Of a stretch of DNA of 31,884 bases, positions 1 through 8,227 are shown in pieces. Both the position numbers and the translations under genes were made by a program. Each line of letters opens with the position of its first letter. The stretch's first letter is position 1. Source of the stretch: an uncultured Christensenellaceae bacterium (GTDB lineage Bacteria; Bacillota; Clostridia; Christensenellales; Pumilibacteraceae); NCBI GenBank assembly GCA_910587805.1, contig CAJUNM010000021.1, positions 1-31,884 of the forward strand, in the 5' to 3' direction. Under the pieces are notes generated by a model. That model saw only the letters and a program-made list of their open reading frames with translations, was not told the DNA's origin and did no database searches.

Positions 1-110
1 AGTGCAACTCTTATAAAATTTTTGTTTTTTAATCCCTATGGGAATTGCGCTTTATACCGAGTGCTCCGTTTTTCATTATGTGTGTTGTATTTACGATATT
101 GTGTTTACCG
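1..110. other. Intergenic, no gene seen
   Basis: This is the stretch downstream of the GH3 gene that ends at 111. I see no open frame with a ribosome site. A short inverted repeat (AATCCC-tat-GGGATT-like, about 31-45) lies next to a run of T/A. It might act as a weak terminator for the minus-strand operon, but the stem is short. Confidence 0.4.
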
Positions 111-3100
111 TTATTCGGTTATTATATCGTCTTGCTTAATTTCCGCAGTTTCGACGTTGCCGTCCGCGTTCGCATCTGCCGTTTCGGATGCGGTCTCGGA
201 TTGATCCGCGAGATAGCGTTTTCTCGCTTTGACCAATATCCAAACGGTCTCGAAAATTATCACTCCGAACACTATCGCATTGAGCGCGACGAGTACGGGT
301 ATCCACCATGCGAAAACCTTATCTTTTTCTTTAATGCCCACGCTCACCGTGAACTCGCCGTCGGCGGGATCGTAGTCCTTGTACTGACAGTAAGTGTTGC
401 AAATGGTGTATATCATATTGTGCGCCGCATCGCGCGCGAGGTGCACGTCCACGTTGTCGCTGTGATCTAACGGCGCGCCGTTAGCGCTATTGGGATTGAG
501 CCACATGTCGTTGCCGGCGCGTATGCCTTGATGCGGGTTCATGTACTTATCGCCCGACGACCAGTCGGTTATGACCACGCCTCTGAAACCCCATTCCGTA
601 CGAAGCACATCGGTAAGCAGCGCGCGACTGCCGCCCGCCCAAGTTCCGCCTATACGGTTGAATGCGCTCATCATGGCGTTCGCATTACCTTTCTTGACGC
701 ATATCTCGAACGGACGCAAATACGTTTCTCTGAGCGCCTGTTCGGTAAGCCACACATTAAGATTTTGCGGATTCTTGCCCATCTCGGAAAGCGCGAAATG
801 CTTGAGATAGCAGTACACGTTTGCCGACGCCGCGCCTTTGATAACGTATGCGCCGAGATAGCCCGAAAGCACCGAATCCTCGCTGTAGTACTCGAAGTAT
901 CTGCCGTTATACGGCGTGCGATGCAAGTTTACGCCGGGCGCGTACCAGCCCGAAATACCGGTAGCCTGAGCCTCGTTACCCAACGTTCTGCCCATCGCAA
1001 AAGCAAGCCGAACGTTATAGGTCTGCGCAAGATTCATCTGTCCGCCGAATCCCGACCAACGGCTTTTATCAAGCCCCGCCGGAGTGCCGACGTTGGGCTG
1101 CAAGCCGCTCGGTCCGTCGTAGTCGTAATTCTTGGCTTTGCCTATCGACGTCATTTCGTCGTTGCGATAGCCCGAAGATTCCACGAGATTAAACAATTCT
1201 TTCTCGGTTATCTCGTTAAGCAGTTGCTCGTATTCGGACGCTTTATAATTTCTGCCGAGCTTTTCAACCAGATCTTCGTTGAGCACGAGCTTAACGCCGC
1301 TTGTGCCCTTGAGATCGTCCGCACTCGCCGCCGAGCCGTCCTCTCGCCTCCACAAGCGCAAATGATTCGCGCCGTAATCGACGCCTTGTTCGCTATCCGC
1401 ATTATAACGATCGTTGTTATCGTAACCGTCGTAAACGTAATTGTTCGCTTTGGTAACGTTGCTGCCGCCGCGGTTAGGGGCGGCGGTTACGGGGAACGTT
1501 TCCGCAAACGCGCCGCGCGAAAGATACGTTATCTCACTGCCCGCGGTCTGTCCGTCGATAGGCACGCCCGCATATGCGGTGTTGCCCGTAAAACGGTTTT
1601 TGACGATCTGTTTCGTTTCGAGATCGAGTTTGTACTTTATTGCGGTAGGGATAGTGAACTTTATCTGCGCGTTTTCGCATGCGTTAAGCTCGTGCGCGTT
1701 GTTCATGAGCTTGACGGCATACTCGCCAGCATCGAGTTCATATGTCGCCGCGCCGTTGCTGTTGCGGTCATAGCAGTCGTAGCTCGCTACGTCGTACAGA
1801 TCGAATTCGAGAGTGAGCGCAGAAGACTGCCCGGGTTCGAGCATCGGCGTTTTTGCAAAAGCAACGAGATTGACTGCTGCTTTTTCGATCCCGCCTTTGC
1901 CGCCGCCGGCGTTTTTATCGTACGGCGGAGTTACATACAACTGCACCACATCCATTCCCGCAACTCCGTTTGCGGAGTTGGTCACGGTAACGTCTATTTT
2001 GATCTTAGCTTTTTTGTTCGTTATGCTCGCATTCTCGAGATCGATCTCGTTTTCGTCTATAACTACTTTGGAAGAGTCTACTTCCCAAGTAAAATCGGTA
2101 TACGACAGTCCGTAGCCGAACGGATACTGCACTATGTTTTTGTATCCTTCATCGGTCGAATAATCGAACGTCTTTCCGTAAGCCTCGTGAACGATCTTGT
2201 CGGCATACGCCGTTTCATACCATTTGTAGCCTACGTAAATACCTTCTACGTAATGGATGTGATCCCCGTCTCTGCGGTTATTGGCGTACGACGGCGCAGA
2301 ACGCAGATCGTACGCATACGTATCGACGGTGCGTCCCGACGGGTTAATTTCGCCGGTGAGAACGCGTCTTATCGCGTGCGCACCCGACTGACCGGGCAAA
2401 CCGACGAGCAAAACCGCATCTATCTTATCGTTATCCAAAAACCCCATTTCCATGGTGTTTGCCGTATTGACTATCACGATAACCTTTTCAAAGTTTTCGG
2501 TAACGAGATCGATAAGCGCCTCTTCCTCGGTCGAAAGCTGCAGATATGTTCTGTCGCGGTCTTCGGGCTTGCCTTTCTTTTTCTGCGTGTACGGTATTTC
2601 CATGTTTTCCGAGCCCCAACGCGCTATCGTAATGACAGCCACGTCCGAGAACGCTTTGGCTTCGTTCATTACCGCATCGGTATAGAACGATCGATCCGGC
2701 TCGATCAATCTCACGGGATCGGTATCGTCCTGTTTATCCTCGCGCTTATTCGCAAAAGCAAAATACTTGTCAAGCAACGATTCATTGAGCTCGAACGTGC
2801 GGCTCGTCGTGCCGTCCTCGTCGGTCGTAATGTTTCTGAGCGCAGCCGAGAGAGTAACGCACTTATCCCACTGAAGATTTGCCGCACCGCTGCCGCCGCC
2901 CGTGAGCAAAAACCCCGCGTCGCAAGACGCCCATCCGAACAGATTCAGCTTGCGCTCGGTCTCTTTAAGCGGCAGAGCCGCGCTGTCTCCGTCATACTCG
3001 TTTTTGAGCAGAACGATGCTCTCGTCGCCTATCTTGCGCACGAGCGCGTCGCTTTCTGCGAGCGCGGCGTCCACTTCTTCGCCGTCAAACCTAAGACCGT

Positions 3101-3224
3101 TACCGCACAAAAGATTGGTTATCGCGCCGGCGTTTATTCCGCAGAGAGCGTCCGCAACTATCATAGCGGCAAACACGACCGCCATGATCCCGATAACCAC
3201 CCAATTCCAAACCTTAAATTTCAT
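111..3224 (-). CDS. Doubly membrane-anchored GH3 beta-glycosidase, permuted domain order (module A)
   Basis: Predicted exo-acting glycoside hydrolase family 3 enzyme of 1037 aa. The domain order is permuted relative to most GH3 enzymes, as in the Ruminococcus albus and Butyrivibrio types. The GH3 C-domain comes first (about 65-380: SIVLLKNE, LPGQSG, YPFGYGLSYTDF), then an FnIII-like domain (about 400-510), then the TIM-barrel-type N-domain (about 690-925: GPSG, KHF at 808-810, RTEWGFRGVVITDW with the likely nucleophile Asp near 887). Hydrophobic segments lie at about 8-28 and 973-998, so the catalytic part is probably outside the membrane with both ends inside. A short acidic tail follows. 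The ATG has GGAGG 8 nt upstream, overlapping the stop of the preceding lipoprotein gene (3-nt gap), so the two are co-transcribed. Substrate is unknown; beta-glucosidase or beta-xylosidase activity is only inferred from the family. Confidence 0.9.
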   Translation of the reverse strand: MKFKVWNWVVIGIMAVVFAAMIVADALCGINAGAITNLLCGNGLRFDGEEVDAALAESDALVRKIGDESIVLLKNEYDGDSAALPLKETERKLNLFGWASCDAGFLLTGGGSGAANLQWDKCVTLSAALRNITTDEDGTTSRTFELNESLLDKYFAFANKREDKQDDTDPVRLIEPDRSFYTDAVMNEAKAFSDVAVITIARWGSENMEIPYTQKKKGKPEDRDRTYLQLSTEEEALIDLVTENFEKVIVIVNTANTMEMGFLDNDKIDAVLLVGLPGQSGAHAIRRVLTGEINPSGRTVDTYAYDLRSAPSYANNRRDGDHIHYVEGIYVGYKWYETAYADKIVHEAYGKTFDYSTDEGYKNIVQYPFGYGLSYTDFTWEVDSSKVVIDENEIDLENASITNKKAKIKIDVTVTNSANGVAGMDVVQLYVTPPYDKNAGGGKGGIEKAAVNLVAFAKTPMLEPGQSSALTLEFDLYDVASYDCYDRNSNGAATYELDAGEYAVKLMNNAHELNACENAQIKFTIPTAIKYKLDLETKQIVKNRFTGNTAYAGVPIDGQTAGSEITYLSRGAFAETFPVTAAPNRGGSNVTKANNYVYDGYDNNDRYNADSEQGVDYGANHLRLWRREDGSAASADDLKGTSGVKLVLNEDLVEKLGRNYKASEYEQLLNEITEKELFNLVESSGYRNDEMTSIGKAKNYDYDGPSGLQPNVGTPAGLDKSRWSGFGGQMNLAQTYNVRLAFAMGRTLGNEAQATGISGWYAPGVNLHRTPYNGRYFEYYSEDSVLSGYLGAYVIKGAASANVYCYLKHFALSEMGKNPQNLNVWLTEQALRETYLRPFEICVKKGNANAMMSAFNRIGGTWAGGSRALLTDVLRTEWGFRGVVITDWSSGDKYMNPHQGIRAGNDMWLNPNSANGAPLDHSDNVDVHLARDAAHNMIYTICNTYCQYKDYDPADGEFTVSVGIKEKDKVFAWWIPVLVALNAIVFGVIIFETVWILVKARKRYLADQSETASETADANADGNVETAEIKQDDIITE

Positions 3225-3227
3225 ATG

Positions 3228-5864
3228 TTAAGCCTCCGTTACCGTGTAGCGGTAAGTTATTTCGTAATCCTTACCGTATACGTTTACCTTAAGCGACATC
3301 GACTTCTCACCGACCGATGACGTATCGAACGTTGCTCCGCTTGCGGATATTATCTCGTCGGTCACGCATATATCGCGGAAGTCGCAGCCGATCTCGCCAT
3401 GTTTATCCGCAGGCACGGCTATCCTGATCATTACGTTTTCGAGCACGCCCTCTTTTGTCGTTGCGCTAATTGCGTATTTCGCTTCGCCGCGAGCGACGAC
3501 GATCTCGACTTCTTCGTCGATTACGTCGAGAACGGGTTCTGCGGCAAAGTAATCTATATTCGGTCCGCGTTCGCCCTTGAACTCAAGCGAAACGCTATTT
3601 TCTCCCGCAACAAAGTCAACGGTCGCAAATGTAGTTATCGACCAATTATACGTGCGATGCCACATTCCCGTGTCCGTAGCTGACTGAACAATACCGCTAA
3701 TCGAATAAGCATTTCCGTTCACCTTGCAGTCGAATATCGCGGAGAGATCTTGCGTGCCGTTTCCGCCGTCGGAAAGATTCGACTGTGCGCGCATTTTGAG
3801 CCTGTATCGTCCGGCATTTTCAACATTGAATTTTACGGTAAGAACGGTATTCCCCGCTTTCCAGCCGCTGGCGCCGTCGAGACCTGCCATTGCGGAAGAT
3901 CCGAAAGTACCGTTGGAAACGGGCTTACTCCAATTATCGGTCACCGTCTCACGCTCGTACTTGCGCGTTATCGGGCTTCCGTCGTTGTTTTTCACCGTTA
4001 CCGCGCTATCGTCTTCCGCTTGCACCGTATATCTCTTGCCCGCCGTTTCACGGCATACGCCGCACCTTGCCTCGTCACCGTCCCATTTTATCGACGAGTG
4101 CGGCATGAGCACTATCTTATGACACTCTTTACACTCTGCTTCCGATCCGCAAACCGGCGGCGCATCGAACGTGTGATCGCTCGGAGGCGCGATTTCCGTG
4201 CCGCACTTAGTACACATTTGACCGTGCTCGCATGTCGCCGCAGGTCCGGGCTCGTGATCGCCCGTAGCCGGCGTTATCACTTTGCCGCACGTCGTACACG
4301 TTTGAGGTTTGGCGCAAGTCGCTTCCTCTCCGGGCGTGTGATCGGTCGTTTTCGGTGTTCTGAACGGCGCATTATGTATGCGGTTCCGCCCTTCGGCGTC
4401 CGAGTAAGTTCGCGAGCAATCTACACAGCGCCAATATTCCTCGCCGCCGTAATCGGCGCACGTTGCGGCTCTGGCGTTTTCTTTTTCCAAATTATGTTCG
4501 GCGCAATCGGGCAGTTCAAACACTCTCAAATCGCTCACGTTTGCCGCACAAGGAGTATATGCGCAATTAACGTATTCGGAGATCACACGTAGTTCGATCG
4601 TGTTGTCGCCTTTTTGAAGACCGACTTCGCCTAAAGATACGTCGCTGAAATTCGCCCATAACGCATAATCGGGAGTTTCGGACTTCTTTCCGGGCAGTAT
4701 TGCGTTATCATCGACTTCGATAGGCGTCAAAACTTCTTCACCGTTTTCGATAACGGGAATACCCGTTTCGGGGTCGCTCTTAATTATATTTATATCGAAA
4801 AGCTCGTTTATAAGCACTTCGCCCATTTCCAAAGGTTCCCAATTATTACCCGGACCGTCAACGAGCATATATCCGCTCGCCGCATTCAGTACAAGCTCGG
4901 CTCGAGTATCCGAATCGGAATATATATGATAACGCAATACGTGTCCCTTTTTCAAATCGCGCAAGCACGGTATTCCTTGCTCGTGCCCTACGTTATAATA
5001 TTTTTCGGTAAAATTTACCTCTTCTCCGTTTTTCAGATATCCCTTACCGGATTCGGGTTTGGCTATGATCGGTTTCGTACACTCTCTGTCTTCATACACT
5101 GCATCGGCGGTATTCTCGAGAAAACTCTTTCCTATGTATGCCGATCTGTCCGCTTCGAGTATTTCGCTGTAAACAATGTCGGTAGAATGAACGTCGTACC
5201 CCTTGAGAACGGTAACGGCAATGTCGTCGCTCGACCATTTATCGTACTTTGCGACGAAAATGTGCGCTCCGTTCGTATCGAGACTGTACGCCGTCGGCAT
5301 GCTTATCTTTGTTTCCTCGCCGCCTATCCTCTCGTAAACGTCGAAGTCGGCAACGGCGGAAGACGTGCCGTCCCCGTAATTCACCGCGACCTTAATGCCC
5401 GCGACAAGATCTATCGTGCCGGGACGCAGCATCTTGGGAAGCGACGACGCATCAAAAGTCACGCCCTCGATTTCCACGTCCGACATCTCTATAGGGTACG
5501 CAACCGACGCACCCTCGTATATAAACATTATATTTTTATCTTTAGAATCAAGCGCGCCGTCCGGATTTATTTCGCATTCGTCGGGCGACAGATCCTCTAT
5601 TATATGGTTGCCGTCGTCGTCGAGGTGACTCCATTTGGCGGCAAGCGTCATTCCCGTACTGTCAAACATTTCGCCGGGTCTGTATTTTGTCTTAACGGGC
5701 GGCGTAACGATATAAAGTTCTATCACGTGCGGGTCTTCGTCGTCGGGCGGGAGTATAGTTCCTCCGCCGCCGATAGGCTTTTTGTCGCACGCAACAAAAC
5801 AGAACAATACCGCGAGCACCGCCGCCGCGATTCCGAAAAATCTGCTTGCACTGTTCTTTTTCAT
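3228..5864 (-). CDS. Secreted lipoprotein with Ig-like, Cys-rich CxxC and CBM6-like regions
   Basis: Surface lipoprotein of 878 aa. The signal peptide ends in FVAC (Cys 26), so it should be lipid-anchored. Next comes a bacterial Ig-like region (about 45-130, with the KTKYRPGEMFDSTG pattern). A long middle region resembles beta-sandwich modules. A Cys-rich block (about 454-605) has five CxxC pairs (CVDC, CTTC, CTKC, CKEC, CGVC), each of the first four preceded by another Cys, spaced like zinc-ribbon or disulfide modules seen in clostridial surface proteins. A CBM6-like domain (about 612-780: YTVQAEDD...GRYRLKM...IDYFAAEP) and a C-terminal beta domain follow. I chose the third in-frame start: AGGAG lies 8 nt before it, whereas an ATG two codons earlier abuts the SD and a TTG ten codons earlier has none. 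It is first in an operon with the GH3 enzyme, so a role in binding glycan near that enzyme is likely. Confidence 0.85.
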   Translation of the reverse strand: MKKNSASRFFGIAAAVLAVLFCFVACDKKPIGGGGTILPPDDEDPHVIELYIVTPPVKTKYRPGEMFDSTGMTLAAKWSHLDDDGNHIIEDLSPDECEINPDGALDSKDKNIMFIYEGASVAYPIEMSDVEIEGVTFDASSLPKMLRPGTIDLVAGIKVAVNYGDGTSSAVADFDVYERIGGEETKISMPTAYSLDTNGAHIFVAKYDKWSSDDIAVTVLKGYDVHSTDIVYSEILEADRSAYIGKSFLENTADAVYEDRECTKPIIAKPESGKGYLKNGEEVNFTEKYYNVGHEQGIPCLRDLKKGHVLRYHIYSDSDTRAELVLNAASGYMLVDGPGNNWEPLEMGEVLINELFDINIIKSDPETGIPVIENGEEVLTPIEVDDNAILPGKKSETPDYALWANFSDVSLGEVGLQKGDNTIELRVISEYVNCAYTPCAANVSDLRVFELPDCAEHNLEKENARAATCADYGGEEYWRCVDCSRTYSDAEGRNRIHNAPFRTPKTTDHTPGEEATCAKPQTCTTCGKVITPATGDHEPGPAATCEHGQMCTKCGTEIAPPSDHTFDAPPVCGSEAECKECHKIVLMPHSSIKWDGDEARCGVCRETAGKRYTVQAEDDSAVTVKNNDGSPITRKYERETVTDNWSKPVSNGTFGSSAMAGLDGASGWKAGNTVLTVKFNVENAGRYRLKMRAQSNLSDGGNGTQDLSAIFDCKVNGNAYSISGIVQSATDTGMWHRTYNWSITTFATVDFVAGENSVSLEFKGERGPNIDYFAAEPVLDVIDEEVEIVVARGEAKYAISATTKEGVLENVMIRIAVPADKHGEIGCDFRDICVTDEIISASGATFDTSSVGEKSMSLKVNVYGKDYEITYRYTVTEA

Positions 5865-5916
5865 ACTCATCTCTCCTGATTTATTTAACGACAAAAATTG
5901 CGCCGTTATTGAAATG

Positions 5917-5946
5917 AGTATACCCCCCCCCGACGTTCCGCGTCAA
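5917..5946 (-). promoter_or_regulatory. Sigma-A promoter with G9 tract in the spacer, module A
   Basis: Reading the minus strand, TTGACG (5946-5941) and TATACT (5922-5917) are separated by 18 bp, and the half of the spacer next to the -10 is a run of nine G. The predicted start is near 5908-5910, about 45 nt upstream of the lipoprotein ATG. The 18-bp spacing is one longer than optimal, so loss of one G would restore 17 bp. The hexamers and the tract are seen directly; variable expression is inferred. Confidence 0.75.
5923..5931. repeat. Homopolymer C9/G9 tract
   Basis: Nine consecutive C on the plus strand (G on the transcribed minus strand), lying exactly between the -10 and -35 of the module A promoter. 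Tracts of this kind are known slippage sites that switch promoter strength in other bacteria. Confidence 0.9.
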
Positions 5947-5949
5947 TAC

Positions 5950-5981
5950 TTTTGTTGTAATTTAATCGTTTTTTGTTGTAA
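5950..5981 (-). promoter_or_regulatory. Candidate LytTR operator: two 11-bp direct repeats, 21-bp period
   Basis: TTTTGTTGTAA occurs perfectly at 5950-5960 and 5971-5981 (plus-strand reading), start to start 21 bp. The nearer copy is 3 bp from the -35 of the module A promoter. LytTR regulators typically bind two roughly 9-bp direct repeats 12 bp apart, the same 21-bp period, just upstream of the -35, and repeats with a GTT core are common. The neighbouring LytTR regulator (7485-8192) is therefore the obvious candidate to bind here; this is inference. Confidence 0.7.
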
Positions 5982-6070
5982 ACGGTGTAAAAAGACCACC
6001 TGTCTATCCCGAGTGCGCAAAAACACAATTTGTTTTTTATGGCGGAGATTTATCGGCATACCTCTCCCGA

Positions 6071-6085
6071 GCGCGCATTGCGCGC
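6071..6085 (-). terminator. GC-rich hairpin 3' of kinase gene
   Basis: GCGCGC-att-GCGCGC forms a perfect 6-bp stem between the kinase gene and the module A promoter. No T-run follows on the minus strand, so it may be an RNA-stability or attenuating hairpin, or part of the neighbouring repeat, rather than a strong terminator. Confidence 0.35.
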
Positions 6086-6096
6086 CCACCCTCTCC

Positions 6097-6123
6097 AATT
6101 CATAATTCATAATTCTTAATTCT
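6097..6123. repeat. AATTC-rich 7-bp tandem repeat at gene 3' end
   Basis: Four tandem units of the AATTCAT/AATTCTT type lie directly after the kinase stop codon and next to a GC-rich palindrome. A very similar tract occurs at 15392-15418 at the 3' end of galM, again next to a small GC-rich palindrome, which suggests a dispersed repeat element. Confidence 0.6.
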
Positions 6124-6126
6124 CTC

Positions 6127-7485
6127 TCATCTCGGGAAAATAATATCGGTATTAAAAATGCCGTCTTCGGCGGTGACCTTCAGTTCGCCGCCGTATTTTT
6201 CGGCGAGCATGCGCACGGACTTCATACCGAAACCGTGATTGAGCGCATCGCCCTTGGTCGATCTCGGCAAGCCGCCGTCGAACTCGAGATCGCCGCCGTA
6301 GAAATTATATACGTTCACAAACACGAAATCGTTTATGCGCTTTACGGATATGCCGACTACTCTGTCGTCTTTATCGAGCGTGGAAACCGCTTCTATCGCG
6401 TTGTCGAGGATATTGCCGAATATAGCGTAAAGATCGCTCTCACCTATAAACGCCAACTGCTTGCCGTCTGCAACGCATGAAAGCAATATGCCGTGACGAT
6501 TGCAATACAAACTTTTTTCGGTCAATATAACGTCGAGCGCGTCGTTGCCCGTTTTTACGCCGCTGTCGTATACAGAAATAAGATTTTCCATCTCGTCGAG
6601 CGCATCGGGGCTTAGGCTGTTTTTCGCGCCCATCGTGCGTATTTGATGCTTGAGATCGTGGCACTTGAAATTGATAAGATCGATATTCGTTTTGGTAAGG
6701 TCGTATTGAGCTTTGCTTTGTTCCCAAAGTTTATTTATCGTATCGAGCTCGCGGTCGAGCTTACGAATTTTCGCCATGCCGAACTGCATATACAGCGTCA
6801 GCGCACAACAAAAAACGTTTGCCACGTCCGCAACGATAACATAAACGGGATCGTACTTTGTCGCGCTGTGCTCGGTGATCACCGCGCTTATTACTATGCC
6901 GAACAATATAGTCAACGCGAATATTACGAGCATAGCGCCGTTTTTAAGCGATACCGCGCCGTGCTCGAGCGACGGGGAAACGATTCTGCACACCGCCCAA
7001 TACGTTACGAACAGTATCGTCAGATACACGGCGACTATAAAAGCGTTTGCGAATATGGTTTTGCCGCTGCCGTAAACTATAGTTATGAGCGCGCCGAACG
7101 GATTGCTGCCGACGTTTATCACATCGGACATATTATGTACGCCCATAACCACCGCAGCTATATCGAATAACTCGTACGAAATATGCTGCATAGCGTAGCC
7201 CGCAAGCCCGCAAAACGCAACGGTGCGGAAATCGACGTCGAAACAAAGCCACAGCGCGCCGAGCGTAACGCCGAAAAACGCAAGGTACATAAAAGTAGCG
7301 AACAGCGCGCCGTCGTCGAGCACCGGCATAGCGAACGCAACGCCGATACAGACCGTCACCGCGCCTGCTATGCGCAACCAAAACTTTTTGCGCCGTGCGA
7401 GCCTAAAAGACACGAGCATTTCCGCGAGCAAAAGTTCCGCCATAAAAACCGCTTTATACCAAAAGAACGCGTCGATCTCGTACAT
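6127..7485 (-). CDS. GHKL-type sensor histidine kinase (module A)
   Basis: Membrane sensor kinase of the AgrC/GHKL class, 452 aa. The N-terminal 240 residues contain about six hydrophobic segments. A short coiled coil (about 240-270) leads to the H-box (CHDLKHQIR, His 276 the likely phospho-acceptor, His 280 also present). An N-box follows (GNILDNAIEAV, about 358-368), then a G-box (GFGMKSVRMLAEKYGG). Its start overlaps the regulator's stop (TAATG), indicating translational coupling and a cognate pair. It is clearly paralogous to the kinase at 24398-25765: both begin with an FWYKA.FMAEL segment and share HDLKHQIR and the ILTEKSL block. The signal sensed cannot be read from the sequence. The lipoprotein/GH3 operon lies immediately downstream. 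Confidence 0.92.
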   Translation of the reverse strand: MYEIDAFFWYKAVFMAELLLAEMLVSFRLARRKKFWLRIAGAVTVCIGVAFAMPVLDDGALFATFMYLAFFGVTLGALWLCFDVDFRTVAFCGLAGYAMQHISYELFDIAAVVMGVHNMSDVINVGSNPFGALITIVYGSGKTIFANAFIVAVYLTILFVTYWAVCRIVSPSLEHGAVSLKNGAMLVIFALTILFGIVISAVITEHSATKYDPVYVIVADVANVFCCALTLYMQFGMAKIRKLDRELDTINKLWEQSKAQYDLTKTNIDLINFKCHDLKHQIRTMGAKNSLSPDALDEMENLISVYDSGVKTGNDALDVILTEKSLYCNRHGILLSCVADGKQLAFIGESDLYAIFGNILDNAIEAVSTLDKDDRVVGISVKRINDFVFVNVYNFYGGDLEFDGGLPRSTKGDALNHGFGMKSVRMLAEKYGGELKVTAEDGIFNTDIIFPR

Positions 7486-8192
7486 TATTTGCCTTCCATT
7501 CTCGCGCCTATCGCTTGTAAAAACTCTTTCTTTTTGGAATGGCTGATCTTGAGTTCCTCGCCGCCCACTACCGCTGTGTAATCCTTCACGGACGTGACGT
7601 AATCGAGGTTGACGAGGTAGCAGTTATTGCAGCGTGCGAACTGCTTTTTCGGAAGCTGCGTTTCAACGTTTTTCAGCGCGCCGTAAGAACTAATATCGCC
7701 GCTGTTCGTATGGTAAATTATGCTTCTGTTCATTACCTCTACGTACTTTATATCCGAAACCGAAACGATCCTCAATCCGTCCGAAGACTGAACTTTTATC
7801 TTGAGATCGACGGACGCGGCGATGCGTTCCATAGCGCGTAAAAGTTTGAGCTTGATATTGCCGTACATCACGGGTTTTAAGATAAAATCGAACGCGCCGA
7901 CCTCGTACCCGTTTACCGCGAACTGCGCGAGACTCGTCACGAATATTATCATAACGTTCTTATCGCGCTCGCGCAGTCTCTTGGATGCCTCGAGCCCGTT
8001 TGTACCAGGCAAGCCTATGTCCATGAATACAATATCGTACACGGGCTTATACGCGCTTAGCATAACGTCGGCGGTCTTGAATCGGTCGTACGAAAACGCA
8101 ACGCCGTTTTCCGAGCCGAACCGTTCCACCGCCGCTATGAGCGCGGTATATTCTTTGTCGTCGTCCTCGACTATAGCAAGATTGATCTTCAT
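7485..8192 (-). CDS. LytTR-family response regulator (module A)
   Basis: DNA-binding response regulator of 235 aa. The receiver domain (1-125) has the acidic pocket VEDDD, the phospho-acceptor in VFMDIGLPGTNG (Asp 58), the conserved Thr in FVTS and the Lys in LKPV. A LytTR domain (about 135-230) contains IKYVEVMNR and FARCNNCYLVNLDYV. It is followed by its kinase with a one-base overlap. The upstream Sel1-repeat gene ends only 35 nt before, and I see no clear promoter in that gap, so the three genes are probably one transcript. The ribosome site is weak. The likely target is the downstream lipoprotein/GH3 promoter, with its 21-bp-period repeats. Confidence 0.92.
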   Translation of the reverse strand: MKINLAIVEDDDKEYTALIAAVERFGSENGVAFSYDRFKTADVMLSAYKPVYDIVFMDIGLPGTNGLEASKRLRERDKNVMIIFVTSLAQFAVNGYEVGAFDFILKPVMYGNIKLKLLRAMERIAASVDLKIKVQSSDGLRIVSVSDIKYVEVMNRSIIYHTNSGDISSYGALKNVETQLPKKQFARCNNCYLVNLDYVTSVKDYTAVVGGEELKISHSKKKEFLQAIGARMEGK

Positions 8193-8227
8193 TAAATTAC
8201 CGTCGATTTATTTTTCGTTCGAGCTTA

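Noticed and set aside
528..3320. Long plus-strand open frame (930 codons) opposite the module A GH3 gene
   Set aside because: It is antisense to a gene with clear GH3 motifs and is Arg/His/Val-rich in the way expected of a mirror frame. It has no ribosome site or domain.
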